A stretch of DNA of 64,000 bases, from NCBI GenBank assembly GCA_902806575.1, contig CADCXD010000003.1, forward strand, positions 186,001 to 250,000, given 5' to 3'. Within the stretch, counting starts at the first letter, position 1. Each line of letters begins with the position of its first letter. Of this stretch, positions 11,966 through 22,662 are shown piece after piece. The translations under genes were made by a program, and so were the position numbers. Below the pieces are notes generated by a model, which was given only the letters and a program-made list of their open reading frames with translations, was not told the origin of the DNA and did not search any database. Source of the DNA: Jackrogersella multiformis. Lineage: Eukaryota; Ascomycota; Sordariomycetes; Xylariales; Hypoxylaceae.

Positions 11966-12878
11966 ACACATATAGGAACGTCATAGGCTACAAGCATAAC
12001 CTGGAAGTCACCAATTCACCCGCCATCACCCGTCGTCATCGGCTAGGGTAGGTAGATGTTAGTACCGGTACCTACTTAACAATATTTTATGGATAGATAT
12101 GGATAGGGATAGGGATAGGTAACTTAAACTCTGAATTATTAACCTGTATTAATAACTTAAACCGTACCGGTTCTACCTACGCAGCTACCTACATTTGTCT
12201 TATACGTCTTCCCACCTTTTTTCTACCAAAAGGTACACGTGCATACTTATCAATACCCGTCAATACCTCCTTTAAGCTCGTTTAGCTCGACTAGCTTGCT
12301 TACCTTACATGTATGTACCTCGTCCTGTTGCTTGTGACCCAAACCTTTTCATTATTACCTTAAACTTTACCTGCCTGCCTACCTGCCTACCTGCCTACAC
12401 TTTATTTACCTCCGACCTCCAGGCTGTACTCTGTATTTAACAACCTAAGGCCTAGACATCTTTAACTTACTATTTACATACCTACCTCAGACCTACATTC
12501 CTTCGGGTCGCTCGGAGCAAACGCTTCTTCCTAATCATACGACAGTAAACCTTTAAAAATTGAGGGCCGATCTACCAACAGAGTCCTACGGAATAGAAGA
12601 GGAGAGAAAGGAAGGAAGGAAAAAAAAAAACCTGAGTCAAGGTCATTTCAAAAACCCGGTGGCGCGTCTATGTTTATGTGAAGGTCAACCCAATTCACAC
12701 CCACCCACCCACATACACTTCCATACTTGCTTGCCTCGTAACAATACCTACCTACCTCCTACCTAGGTATCTGTCAATCCACAGAAGTAGATTACGCAAC
12801 ACACAGACACCGCAGGTCTCTTCCACCCACACATAGGTACTCATACCTACCCAGCATTACACACATCCTTATCTCGTA

Positions 12879-12903
12879 CATACACACACACATACACACA
12901 CAT
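12879..12903. repeat. CA-rich microsatellite
   Basis: Imperfect (CA)n and CATA units lie in the probable leader or promoter of the methyltransferase gene. Confidence 0.75.
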
Positions 12904-13068
12904 AGGCATACACGCAAACGCACATCCCGCCGCCAGACGCAGGTACAGCCACAGTGCCCGTTACATACCCCTACATCATTATCTGCCGTCGAAGCTTACG
13001 AATCTCCCTCTACTCCCCCCAATCCCTATCCCTTTTCTCACGAATACAAGTAGCCGTGGGAAGTACCA

Positions 13069-14286
13069 ATGGCTGCTGTTGAAGCTGTATCGCAACCTCC
13101 TATCACTCCTGCGATACCGGATCGGAACGACAGTAGTGATAGCTCTCGTTCCAGCCAGACGAGCACCGAGAAGGTCAAGATCGCCTCTCAACTTCGAACC
13201 TCATCATCATTGTCAAAGCAGCGCAGTAGCCATGACAGTAATTCCCCCATCGACCGTTCTGTCCAGCCCAAGAGGTGGAAGACCTTCATCAAGGCCTTCA
13301 AGCATATCCACAACCTAACCCCCAAGGAGGTTGATGATTTCATGGCATCGTATGAGATCTACAACCTGGACTGGGCCAACGAGGATGAAATGGTCAAGGC
13401 CTTTGGTCCCGACTACCAGCAGCGTGTCGGTGACTGCCTTCGTTCCTATTACTCGGTTCTGAATCATCTTTGCAGTCTCGGCGATGTCGAAAAGATGTAC
13501 ATTCCGCCGCTGATGGACAAGAAGGCGTCGGTCCTCGACAACCAGCTACTCTACGAGGAGTCGGTTGCGAAGGATATCGGATTGAAGGAGGGCATGAAGG
13601 TGTTAGACCTCGGGTGCGGTCGTGGACGTGTCGCCGCACACATGACGAGCTTCAGTGGTGCTCATGTGACTGGCTTAAACATCGATGCGAACCAGATCGC
13701 ACAGGCTAAGGAATGGAATGAGCGGTGCGGCTTCAGCAACGAGTTCGTGGTCCACGACCAGAATGAGTTGCCACTACCATTCGCGGATGCATCGTTCGAT
13801 GCCTTCTACGAGATCCAAGCCCTCAGTCTTTGCAAGGACCCCTCAGCTACCTTCAAGGAGATCTACCGTGTGCTGAAGCCCGGAGCTAAGTTCTCGTTGC
13901 TAGATTGGGTTAGTTTGCCGCCCTATAACCCAGAGGATCCTATCCACGCCGGCCTCATGCGCCGCGTTAAGCCTCTGATCGGCGCTGTCGGTACTCCGAC
14001 ACCGGCAAGCTTTGAGAAGGCCCTCATGGACGCCGGCTTCACCGTTACGAGGTCGGACAACCCAAGCATAGACGACTTGCAGGCCCCGCTCATCGACAAA
14101 GTTGATATATACTTCCGTTCCGTCAGGCGTGTCATCCATGGGCTTGTCCGATTGCGGGCCCTGCCGCCGCATTTCAAGATCCTCATCGACAGGTTATGTC
14201 TTGACGGCCAGGCGTTTGTACAGATGGACAACATGCGCCTCATCACTACAACACACCGGATCATCGCGGAAAAGCCTTCGGTATGA
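13069..14286 (+). CDS. Sterol 24-C-methyltransferase-like SAM methyltransferase
   Basis: This intronless gene encodes 405 aa. After a Ser-rich N-terminus (about 70 aa), the Rossmann-type SAM-binding motif VLDLGCGRGR lies at about 178-187, followed by VTGLNID, the acidic end of strand 2. The motif FDAFYEIQALSLCKDP and the strand after EIYRVLKPGAKFSLLDW match the Erg6/SMT fold. The region from about 290 to the end resembles the C-terminal domain of sterol methyltransferases. Erg6 proper has an LDVGCGVGGP-type motif I, whereas here it reads LDLGCGRGR, so this is probably a paralog rather than the ergosterol enzyme. Fungal paralogs of this type also act in secondary metabolism. The substrate is unknown. 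Confidence 0.85.
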   Translation: MAAVEAVSQPPITPAIPDRNDSSDSSRSSQTSTEKVKIASQLRTSSSLSKQRSSHDSNSPIDRSVQPKRWKTFIKAFKHIHNLTPKEVDDFMASYEIYNLDWANEDEMVKAFGPDYQQRVGDCLRSYYSVLNHLCSLGDVEKMYIPPLMDKKASVLDNQLLYEESVAKDIGLKEGMKVLDLGCGRGRVAAHMTSFSGAHVTGLNIDANQIAQAKEWNERCGFSNEFVVHDQNELPLPFADASFDAFYEIQALSLCKDPSATFKEIYRVLKPGAKFSLLDWVSLPPYNPEDPIHAGLMRRVKPLIGAVGTPTPASFEKALMDAGFTVTRSDNPSIDDLQAPLIDKVDIYFRSVRRVIHGLVRLRALPPHFKILIDRLCLDGQAFVQMDNMRLITTTHRIIAEKPSV

Positions 14287-15778
14287 TAATATCTAAGAAA
14301 AATGATGGGAGGGGTAGTAGTGAAATTTCGCTATTTTTTTTTTACGAGAGTGGATTCTGGCACGGCTATCGGAAGTCGGGAGGATTTTGGTGCCTCTCTT
14401 GGTATGGGGTTCTCTAACCTTGTCATCCGCGCTTCACCATTTTCGGCGAGGCAGACCGATATTATTATTACTATTACTATTCATACACAACTCCCACTCT
14501 ACTCCATCGCAAGAGCCTCCTTCACCTTCACCCTTCTATTCGACTTTCTATCCCTAAAGAACCTTTAGATCTCGATAAAGCGTCAATCGGCATTTTTTAT
14601 ACTTAATAGCATTCTGCATATTGCGTTGCTTTTTACTGGGAAGGGGAGGGTTCTGTTCTTGTCTTTGCCTCATACCTAATACACGACGACCTTGATTCTT
14701 CGTTTCTAAGCAAGGGCGGCCGTTGATGGAGTGGGGAGTTGGTTCGCTTCTCTTCGACTTCCGATCATCAAGCACAGCCGGAGTTGAGCACTTCTTTTTA
14801 TTACCTATTTAGAGGGCGATCAGGCGTTCTCTTCTTCGCATCGACGCGATACGAGTACATAGGCGGTAGTGGTAATGAATTTTACAAATATTCTTGAAAT
14901 TTCGGTTCAATATAGCACGAGAAGCGGCCTGTTTCTATATTTCCCGTTGCTGAGTCTTGCATATGGTTCACGATCAATTGAATTATGCAATCTAAGAATG
15001 ACATGGTTTCTCAAAATAAGGCGACTTTTATCTAAGGAACGCCGTGAAGTAGAATACCTAGTAGCTGCTTAAGAAGAAGCTATTTATTCATCTAATTCTA
15101 TTATATTTTCTTGTCCTAAGATTTTACTTGTTCCTAACAGATTAACATATATCTGTTCAACCCTGTTCTCTAAGAGATCAGTCATGAGAAGTTCCCCTAA
15201 GCAAGTCGTTACAAGGGCGAAAAAAAATAGTTCGTCGGCCGTACAAATGAATTTTTGCTCTATTTCATTTGTTCATTAGTATCGGTAGATTAGGTAACTA
15301 TTGTTTAGTACTCACCTTTTAAATCCGAAAGTTCAATTGACGAGTCCTCCCCGTTTGCGGCGCCGCCGTCCTTTGTTATGGAGTCGTAGCAGCATTCCAG
15401 GAATCCCGCACACGTAGCAGTCCACACACACAGCTTAGAGCCGGACTGAGAGATTGACGAGGGAGAAAAATTGCACATGATTATGATCGCTAAAAATTTC
15501 AGCGGTAATTTCCTTCTAGGTACGTTTTTCATGATATTTTTAAGCTTCTAAGAAGCATTTGGTCTTCAAGGTATTGAAACAACCGGTTCACCGATTTAAT
15601 CACCACACATCTATAATATCCAGGTACTTACCAAGATCGATCTGAATTTTATAGTCATAATATTCCCTAGATTATGAAGCCTAGCTAGCTAAGGATTTAC
15701 TAGCTGTCAATGACCTTTAGCTCTACTCAAAAGTCCTAAGCTACCCCTAGCTACCCCTAGCTACGTAAATAAAATATT
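14287..15778. other. Intergenic between methyltransferase and kinase-like gene
   Basis: No gene is firmly supported. One minus-strand frame at 15305-15532 (75 codons) starts with ATG. It has a basic N-terminus, a short hydrophobic run and four cysteines, and could be a small secreted protein, but it lacks other support. The sequence just before 15779 carries a direct repeat of CTACCCCTAG. Confidence 0.4.
15741..15765. repeat. Short direct repeat before the kinase-like gene
   Basis: Two adjacent copies of CTACCCCTAG lie within 40 bp upstream of the ATG at 15779. Confidence 0.6.
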
Positions 15779-18160
15779 ATGTCGGCAACTGAGGAGACAA
15801 AGCAGATGGCCGAAGCCTTAGAGGACCTCGTTAGCGATGACGACGAAGAAATAAAGACGCCTTCGACTGGTGGCGATTCTCTTTTTGACTTTCTCCCCTT
15901 CGAAGATATCGATGCCTTTCACATTGACGACGTAGCGAGCGTTTCTGAAATGGAATGTGTCTCCGTACCGGCTGCACTTGGACCGATGAATCTCAATCGA
16001 TCGAGGTTGAAAGATCTTCCCGACATGCATCAGATTATGGATTGGATTATGGGTCGAAACCTCATAGTACAAACCCCACAGTCAGCTACATGGCCATCAG
16101 AAACTATTAAGACGATCCAGACTGGGTTGGGAGACGAAGGCGAGGGGGGTTCCAGCGGAGTGAAGCCAGTAGACAATGACTTCTTCGACATTGGGGACGT
16201 CCAGGATATCTGCCCCGCCTGCACGACGCCGTACTGTCAGGCCATTGACTCTCTTCCCTTCAAGGGCAGCCTGAGACTTAGCTACAACGACTCGGAAACG
16301 CACACGTGGTTCATCGGCGACAAATACATCATGACCGAGGCGGTAGACGATGAGGGCCCGGAACAGAAAGACGTCACGCTGGCCCTGGCGACGGAGCTGT
16401 TGAAGGGATCGACGAAAGTGCCCGTGCCAAACGTACTCGCGGGTTGGAAGGAGGACGGGAAGGTCATCACGATCATCGAGCGGACACAAGGGCAGCGGCT
16501 GTACGATATATGGTGGAACCTTGGGGACGAGGAAAGAGAGGAGATCGCGAGGGAAGTTGCGCGCTACGTGGATCAGTGGAGACAGCTCACGGCAGACACG
16601 ATCTCGGGTCTTGGCGGTGGTCCTGTGTGGCGCCACGATCACCTCTTCGGCATGCGGCGTGGAGGGTTTGGACCATTCAAGTCTGACGAGGAATTGTGGA
16701 GCGCCATCCACCGCCGATTGAGGAAGAAGAAAAACAACAACAGCGAAAACAATGTCGACGAGGACGTTATTCGGATCCTAAAAAATTACATGCCGGAATC
16801 GGCACCCTGCGTGCTCACCCATGGTGACCTGTCCTGCACTAACATACTAGTCCACAACGGTCAAGTCTCCGCTATCTTGGGCTTCGACAACGCTGCGAGC
16901 CTCCCCGCGTGGGCCGAGTACGTCGCGGCGCACTTCTGCTACTGCAAGGAAGACGAGCAGTGGAAGGCACTGCTGAGCACGCACATGAAGAGCTACCCCA
17001 GAGCGAAGGACTGGTGGTCTCTGTGGGCCGCGGTCGACAACGACACGTCGGACAAGGAACGCGTCGCTGCGCTCGTGGCTCGCTGTCGCCGGTGGCAGAA
17101 GCCTCCGCGCGGGAGGCGACCGTTCGATCCCCAAGCGTCTGATGACGAGAGGATGTCGTATGATCATCCCTACTACAGCGACTCGCCGTCAGACCTGTTT
17201 CCGGGACCGTCTCGACGATCACCCGGTCGATACGGCTTCGAAGTAAAAAAGTCGCGCCGCTCGTTCGGCACGACGCTCAGCAGAAGGCTTCTGAAGGGCA
17301 AGCATTACCCGGACCTGTTGGACGATCCGCACTGGCAGTCCGCCGTCCGCTCGCAATCGGCGGAAAGCGAAATAGAGGAGATAGACGAAGAGGCCCTGGC
17401 GGAACTGGAGAGGCAAATGGAGGCCGAAAGAATCCGAAGGGAGAATACGCAGGGAGGAGAAACAGCGGAAGATGGGCCGCAGGATAATAAGCGGCGTGTA
17501 AGCATCGAGCGGTGGCTCTCGGAGAGCGTAAGGGGGAGAAAGGCCCTGAGGCCGTTGATCATCCAACGCATGTCGGTTGATATTAAAGGGGAGGCAACGC
17601 CGTACCTCAGCCCGACAAAAAGCCCCCCGTGGCGGGAGAGGCAGAGATCCTTCGAAAGACCGGATAATGCCTCCAAAGGTCTGAGACCGTTTAGTTTGCC
17701 TCAGTCCGGGCTGCCGGAAGGCGAGGAGAAGAACTTGCGCGAAATTGATAAGGACATTGGCGAGAACGAGGATCAAGGCGAGGACAAGGGCGAGGGCAAG
17801 GATAAGGATGAGGATGAAGATAAAAGCAATAGCCGCGAGAAGGCTCTGCGGTCACTGGAGTCCGGTCGGGGAGACGTTGCGGAGGCGTCGGAACATAACG
17901 AGCAGGCTAGACGCAGCCTGACCACAGAGAGCAAGCGAACGTCGATCTTTCGCGAGAAGACTACGCCGGGGTCGCTGTACTTGGCGCTCACGAGCGTGGG
18001 GGCCGAGGGCAGGAATAAACGGCACCAGAGGAGCCAGTCTGAGGAGCAGGGTTCGAAGGCAGGGGGCAGCGATGCTGCTAGCGACCGGCAGCGCCAACGG
18101 CCGCAGAGCTTGATGCCGCACGTTAGTGGCGCGGGGTCGGGGAACTTAAGTGGTACCTAG
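15779..18160 (+). CDS. Aminoglycoside phosphotransferase-fold protein
   Basis: This intronless gene encodes 793 aa. Residues 1-160 are acidic and not assigned, with cysteines around ICPACTTPYC. Residues about 180-400 form an APH/choline-kinase-like domain. TEAVDDEG and VPVPNVL are N-lobe-like, and the catalytic loop is HGDLSCTNILV (Asp350, Asn355). The metal-binding position is in ILGFDNAASLPAWAEY, which has the IxxFD pattern seen in fungal APH proteins. Residues about 440-793 are charged, low in complexity and probably disordered: RRRS-rich stretches, a run of alternating Asp/Glu/Lys near 655-685, and Gln/Ser/Arg-rich ends. The family phosphorylates small molecules, but many fungal members have no known substrate. 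The long tail is unusual, since typical fungal APH proteins are 300-550 aa. Confidence 0.8.
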   Translation: MSATEETKQMAEALEDLVSDDDEEIKTPSTGGDSLFDFLPFEDIDAFHIDDVASVSEMECVSVPAALGPMNLNRSRLKDLPDMHQIMDWIMGRNLIVQTPQSATWPSETIKTIQTGLGDEGEGGSSGVKPVDNDFFDIGDVQDICPACTTPYCQAIDSLPFKGSLRLSYNDSETHTWFIGDKYIMTEAVDDEGPEQKDVTLALATELLKGSTKVPVPNVLAGWKEDGKVITIIERTQGQRLYDIWWNLGDEEREEIAREVARYVDQWRQLTADTISGLGGGPVWRHDHLFGMRRGGFGPFKSDEELWSAIHRRLRKKKNNNSENNVDEDVIRILKNYMPESAPCVLTHGDLSCTNILVHNGQVSAILGFDNAASLPAWAEYVAAHFCYCKEDEQWKALLSTHMKSYPRAKDWWSLWAAVDNDTSDKERVAALVARCRRWQKPPRGRRPFDPQASDDERMSYDHPYYSDSPSDLFPGPSRRSPGRYGFEVKKSRRSFGTTLSRRLLKGKHYPDLLDDPHWQSAVRSQSAESEIEEIDEEALAELERQMEAERIRRENTQGGETAEDGPQDNKRRVSIERWLSESVRGRKALRPLIIQRMSVDIKGEATPYLSPTKSPPWRERQRSFERPDNASKGLRPFSLPQSGLPEGEEKNLREIDKDIGENEDQGEDKGEGKDKDEDEDKSNSREKALRSLESGRGDVAEASEHNEQARRSLTTESKRTSIFREKTTPGSLYLALTSVGAEGRNKRHQRSQSEEQGSKAGGSDAASDRQRQRPQSLMPHVSGAGSGNLSGT

Positions 18161-18837
18161 ACATAATATGCATATTATGGTTATGGATTCGTGTGAGTGA
18201 GATGGGACGGGGCTAGTTCTACCTACATATAATCCCTGTCGAATTAGGAGGAGGGTGAAGGCAGGATCTCTCAAAAGCAAAATCTACGACTTTCTGGGGC
18301 TGGCCATGGCGTTTTCGTCGAATTATGAGGTAAACAGTATTTTTGTGAATATCTGTTAATGGGAACATTATCATCAGAAGCAGTTAAGCGAAAAATAGTA
18401 AGCGAATCGGATCTCAGCAGTGCTGCTTTTGCTTATTGTGATGAGTGATAGTGGCTAATTATTAGTGGTTGCTTTAATAGGCATCTTAACCACACTCTGA
18501 TCGGTTCAAATTCACGATAGGTTAAGTATTCTGCTTGAAAGTTAACATTTGTAATATAATCTCATCTAGTTAAATCTACCTAGGTAGTTTGATTGATTTT
18601 TCGATGTAGCTTTCTTTTCACGATCGTTTTGGCCTCCAGCTTGAGAAATACGCGTTCAAAATAGGTTGAGCTTTGAACTTGATTAACTTCCATTGGCTGA
18701 GAAAAATGTCAAAATTCAAATCGAAATAGATTGAATCTTAAGAACTAGGACTGTTTTGCGGTCTAATCTTTTTTCTGGGTGGAATTGAAGCTGTATTTAT
18801 TGGCCTTTGCCCTTTGTAGCTAGCATCGGTTTGCAGA
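18161..18837. other. Intergenic, promoter of the zinc-finger gene
   Basis: AT-rich DNA with no gene. A pyrimidine-poor but splice-acceptor-like TTTGCAG ends directly before the ATG at 18838, so a 5' UTR intron or an additional upstream exon is possible. Confidence 0.45.
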
Positions 18838-21812
18838 ATGGACTATGCCTGGAAGTCGGATGATTTGAATGGTGATAAGTTGAGGGAGTCTTTCCCTAAG
18901 GGTCATATACCTCTTTATATCGAAGGAACGCTTTTAGACGCTGTCAAGCTACGCCCGGCCTTGTTAGGAACATCGCCATCGGATAAGGGACGACATGAGG
19001 TGTCATCACATCTCCGTTCCAGTTCAGTTGATGAGATGAGCCCCCCGCTGCAAAGACCAACCCCCTTAGCTGGAGATGGTCTCACAAAACCACCATTCCA
19101 AATCAAAAGGGGTAGTGCTCCCATCTCCAATACTAGCCCACAACCTGCTGGCGACGATATAATAGACCTTACTGGGATTACCGAAAGCGCCGACTTATTA
19201 GATGGAACAGGCGATATTAGGAAATACTCTAGATCTTTGATTAAGGCTAAAACGTTCGCAACAGCCGCTCCATCTTCCAGACTCTTGAATAGCTATCACC
19301 TCCAGACTTCGAAAGATACACATCAACCATCAAGCAACAATAATTCAAAGGGTAAGAGTAAAACGCAGTCGTGGTCAAGCTGAAAACAGTTAACATAGAG
19401 GGCAGAGACTGCAAGTTCCAACTCACATAATGAGGATCCAAAAAGGAAGAGACTTAGGTCATCTTCGTTAGGTTAGAGCCGATCATCTCATACGGAAGAG
19501 TTTTCCCTTACTTACGTTCAAACTACAGAGTCATCAGCTCTTCGAGAGGGCCAAGATCGACCTTTCAAAATGAGCCCAAGATTGCCTGACAATGCTAAAG
19601 TAGGAGTTCATAGCAATTCGATACCCGCCGACCAGGAACATAGCGCATTGATAGTTCCAGAGACGCAGTTGTCAAAGAATTCTACTAACTCGTCGCAGGC
19701 CGTTACCAATTGTGCTGGGGATATTGTGGGCAGACCTTCCAACTCTATACAAGACTCGGCGAATGTAATTGGGAATAATCGACCGGTAGACATAGCCGGT
19801 TCCGAGATGTCGGATACTGATCAATTTCATCTTACCCGCCAGTTGGCTTATGAATGCGGTATATATGAAGATCATATAATGAACGATCGGCCCATGTCCA
19901 ATAAAGGGGAGAATGAATCGGAAGATGATGTTCCTCTAATTGCGACCAGGAACTTAAGAAAAAGGCATGTCAGTACAGGCTTCTCTAGTCCCACCACAAC
20001 AATCAAGGCAGAGTGGAAATATACCACGTGGACGTGTAGGTTGTGTTCTAATATCCATGTTACATGTGTCTGGGCATCGATTGACTTTGACAGCTCCATC
20101 AGGAGAAACACGACCAACTGGGGGGGCACTAATACCCCACGGCTACCGCCACCATACTGACCCAAATTTTTCGTGGATATGCCCCATTCGTTCATGCCGA
20201 AAGTTGTATGCAAGGCTATTGGGCCTCGGTTCCCATTTCAATGTATGTACCTCAGGTTGGGACTCGCTAGTCTCATGACGCTCACTCTGGCAACAGAATG
20301 CACACAGAGGCTGCTTATTCAACGATAATGAGGATGGCACCATATCGCTTGTTAAGAGGAGGGAGGGGGCCGAGCTTAGAACACCTCCCACCGTAGTATC
20401 CAAGAGGCCATTGGATCCCAATGAGCCTCCTATGGCAGAGCCATCCATCCCGCGTTACAAGATCAATATCAAGACGTCAACGGATACGCCACCTTCTATA
20501 CCTCAGGTGAAAGAAGATGGACACAGATACGGTAAAGCTCGCGAGTCAGGAGTATCATCATATACATATAACTTGCGGGCCCCAGAAGTTCCTAAAGGAG
20601 AGACTGGTAAGGCACTCTGGAAATATGTCCATAGTCACCTAGTGTGGACACCGCCATCACCAATGCCACAACGTGGTCGTAAGTAACTTTTTTGGCTTAA
20701 CGTATCCTTCTCATCTTATATACTACTTATTTGGAGGACTGATAATGGTCGCCGCAGATGTTCCAGAACTTCTAGAATGCTTGTCCCGTGTTCGAGATAT
20801 TGAGTTCAACCCACATATTCAAAATCCTTTCGAGGAGAAAAGGGACCAAGATATCTCAGCGATGATTCTCCAGGTATCTGGACAGAAAGCTCGCAAGGCT
20901 TGTGACAGATGTAGACAAGGAAAAGGACCCTTCAAAGGCTGTTATATAATTCCCACCAATGTTCCGTTACTTTTGCGCCAATCGATTCTGGGTTGTGCCA
21001 ATTGCTATCATAAAAACAACCAAACGCATTGCGATCTAAGGGAGTGGTCCTTAGGGGCCTATCCAGAACTAAGAGGCGTCGGTCTTCCTCAAGAAACACT
21101 AAAAAGATCAGTAGATCAACCGAATCCTCCTCGCCCGATCAATTCTGAGAAGCAGCCGGAGAGACGATCTGTCAGGAACATGTTGAAGAAGACTTCTCCC
21201 AATTATTCTCTCAGGGGGGCTACCCGCAAGAAATATAAAGAAGCTGTTCTTTCCAACTCTATCCAATACCCTCCGCGCCCTTTCAATACCAAGATTCCGC
21301 CTACAGGTGTTATTCACAGAGTCGACACGCTTAGCAACAAAGCCACAAGTGCCATAAATCCGGCTCAAATTCTCGAACTTGAAACGTGGGAGGTTGCGCC
21401 TGGTAGGATCCGCGATGATGAAAGTGATATTATCGAAAGTATGTGACTAACAATCTAGTTTCGGGATCTCTCTAGGCGTTGCAAACACTCTGCTGACTTG
21501 GTCGTAGATTTCGCATTTTCGAATGCCTACCTAGCTCAGAATCAAGCTGTGCGGATCGGCCGCGATATCTCGTTTCAAGTTATAACCGTCAAACCGGGCA
21601 CGGTTTATAGTTGGAAGGCATGTGCCAAGAACCTTAGACTGTGCTCAATAGCGTCCGGCAAGCTCCAGGTTAAGATACACGACCAGGACTTTCCGATAGG
21701 GCCTAATGGGATGATAATGATTAGACCGGATACTGGCTGTACTATCATGAACAAGCTTTATGTGGATGCCATGGTACACGTTACGATAGTGCCAAGCGAT
21801 TTGTATGGATAA
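18838..21812 (+). CDS. C2H2 finger / DUF3716 / cupin-like protein
   Basis: I rebuild seven exons: 18838-19351, 19406-19471, 19529-20035, 20094-20242, 20297-20678, 20758-21438 and 21508-21812. All six introns are GT-AG, 54-79 bp, and all phases agree, giving 867 aa. Residues 1-360 are polar and likely disordered. A C2H2 finger spans WICPIRSC (Cys392, Cys397) and SHFN-NAH (His410, His415), and an intron splits it between the histidines. Residues 588-631 carry a six-cysteine cluster (CDRC, GC, CANC, HC) matching the fungal DUF3716 pattern. Residues 767-867 look like a cupin fold (VKPGTVYSW, GKLQVKIHDQDFPIGPNGM, VHVTIVPSD), reminiscent of the CENP-C/Mif2 dimerisation cupin. A nuclear DNA- or chromatin-binding role is inference. 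The weakest junctions are the GTTAGA donor at 19472 and the acceptor at 19405. An upstream exon is possible. Confidence 0.75.
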
Positions 21813-22098
21813 GGGGGGGGGGGTCTATAAGGCTCAAAACAGGATGTTTTGCTCTTTTGCAGATTTACAAGAGTTGTTACCATTGGTTTTATCAAACTTA
21901 CACTCACTTATAAACATATACTTAATGATTTCATGAGTAAATGTACCCGCAGTAGACTTGGGATATCGATGAGGGTTTCCCGAGCAGTCGCTTAGGTTAT
22001 ATGTTATTCACATACCAATTTATCAATTAACTAGGGACTCAACTTCTTTTCTTGTATTAATGCTATAACTAGTTACTTATTAGATTATCCACTGTTAA

Positions 22099-22662
22099 CT
22101 ACCTAAGATCTACGTCATCTAATTGGGATGGATCTGCGAATGGATTCTCTACCTTTGACTTACGAGGCGTGGTTCTTAGGTCATTGTTACTAGATGAGGG
22201 CATTTTAAACGTTTTATTCGCGCCAGACATGGTTGCATCAAAACTGTGTCTTCCCGGAAAATGAGGATAGCGAGTAGGTTCAACCTCCGGGCCACTCAAT
22301 CGAGCAAAAACCGCCTTTGGCGGATGAAGATCAGATACAGACCAATTAGAATTCCCAGCAGCGTGGCGATTCGCTGCGTGGCCAGGTGCAAACCCTGGCA
22401 GCGGAATCTCATCTTGTGTCTGCCTTTGATTCTCGCGATTCTGCAGTGGCTGTTGTAGTTCTATATCTCGAGCTCTAAGCTTTTTTAACTGTCTATGCCT
22501 GAGGCATCTAAGCCATAGATCAAGCATCAAGAAAAGGAGTACAAACGAACCTACGAAGATGAGGGCAATGGTTAATGCAGTCATGTTAATTTTCTTTCCC
22601 TCTGAGGGTGTGGGCTCTGGAGCCTTGGGTACTGAGTCGGCGGTTGTAGTAGTGGTAGACAT
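22099..22662 (-). CDS. Single-pass membrane protein of unknown function
   Basis: The 187-aa product has a short Thr/Pro-rich N-terminus and one strong membrane segment (about residues 27-50, TALTIALIFVGSFVLLFLML). A basic stretch follows (RCLRHRQLKKLRAR), which by the positive-inside rule puts the long C-terminus in the cytosol. The cytosolic tail is Gln/Asn/Pro-rich and contains SKVENPFADPS; an NPFADP-type motif is common in fungal membrane and endosomal proteins. No enzyme domain is visible. The layout resembles the many small fungal single-pass proteins with extracellular Ser/Thr heads, but here the head is very short and there is no signal peptide. Confidence 0.65.
   Translation of the reverse strand: MSTTTTTADSVPKAPEPTPSEGKKINMTALTIALIFVGSFVLLFLMLDLWLRCLRHRQLKKLRARDIELQQPLQNRENQRQTQDEIPLPGFAPGHAANRHAAGNSNWSVSDLHPPKAVFARLSGPEVEPTRYPHFPGRHSFDATMSGANKTFKMPSSSNNDLRTTPRKSKVENPFADPSQLDDVDLR

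Larger units (their letters stand above)
8062..13068. other. Five-kilobase gene-poor region
   Basis: Nothing in this 5-kb stretch is convincingly coding. Open frames are all under about 90 codons, without domains. It contains palindromic CCTAGG motif clusters (8756-8773, 11876-11965), a perfect hairpin at 9977-9999, a TTG/CTG microsatellite at 11368-11418, a CA repeat at 12879-12903, and pyrimidine-rich leader-like DNA from about 12150 to the start codon at 13069. No transposase or reverse transcriptase remnant was recognised. Confidence 0.5.

Noticed and set aside
15305..15532. Small secreted cysteine-containing protein on the minus strand
   Set aside because: It has an ATG and a weak hydrophobic segment, and ends at a GTGAGT that could be a donor, but I found no credible second exon and no conserved pattern.
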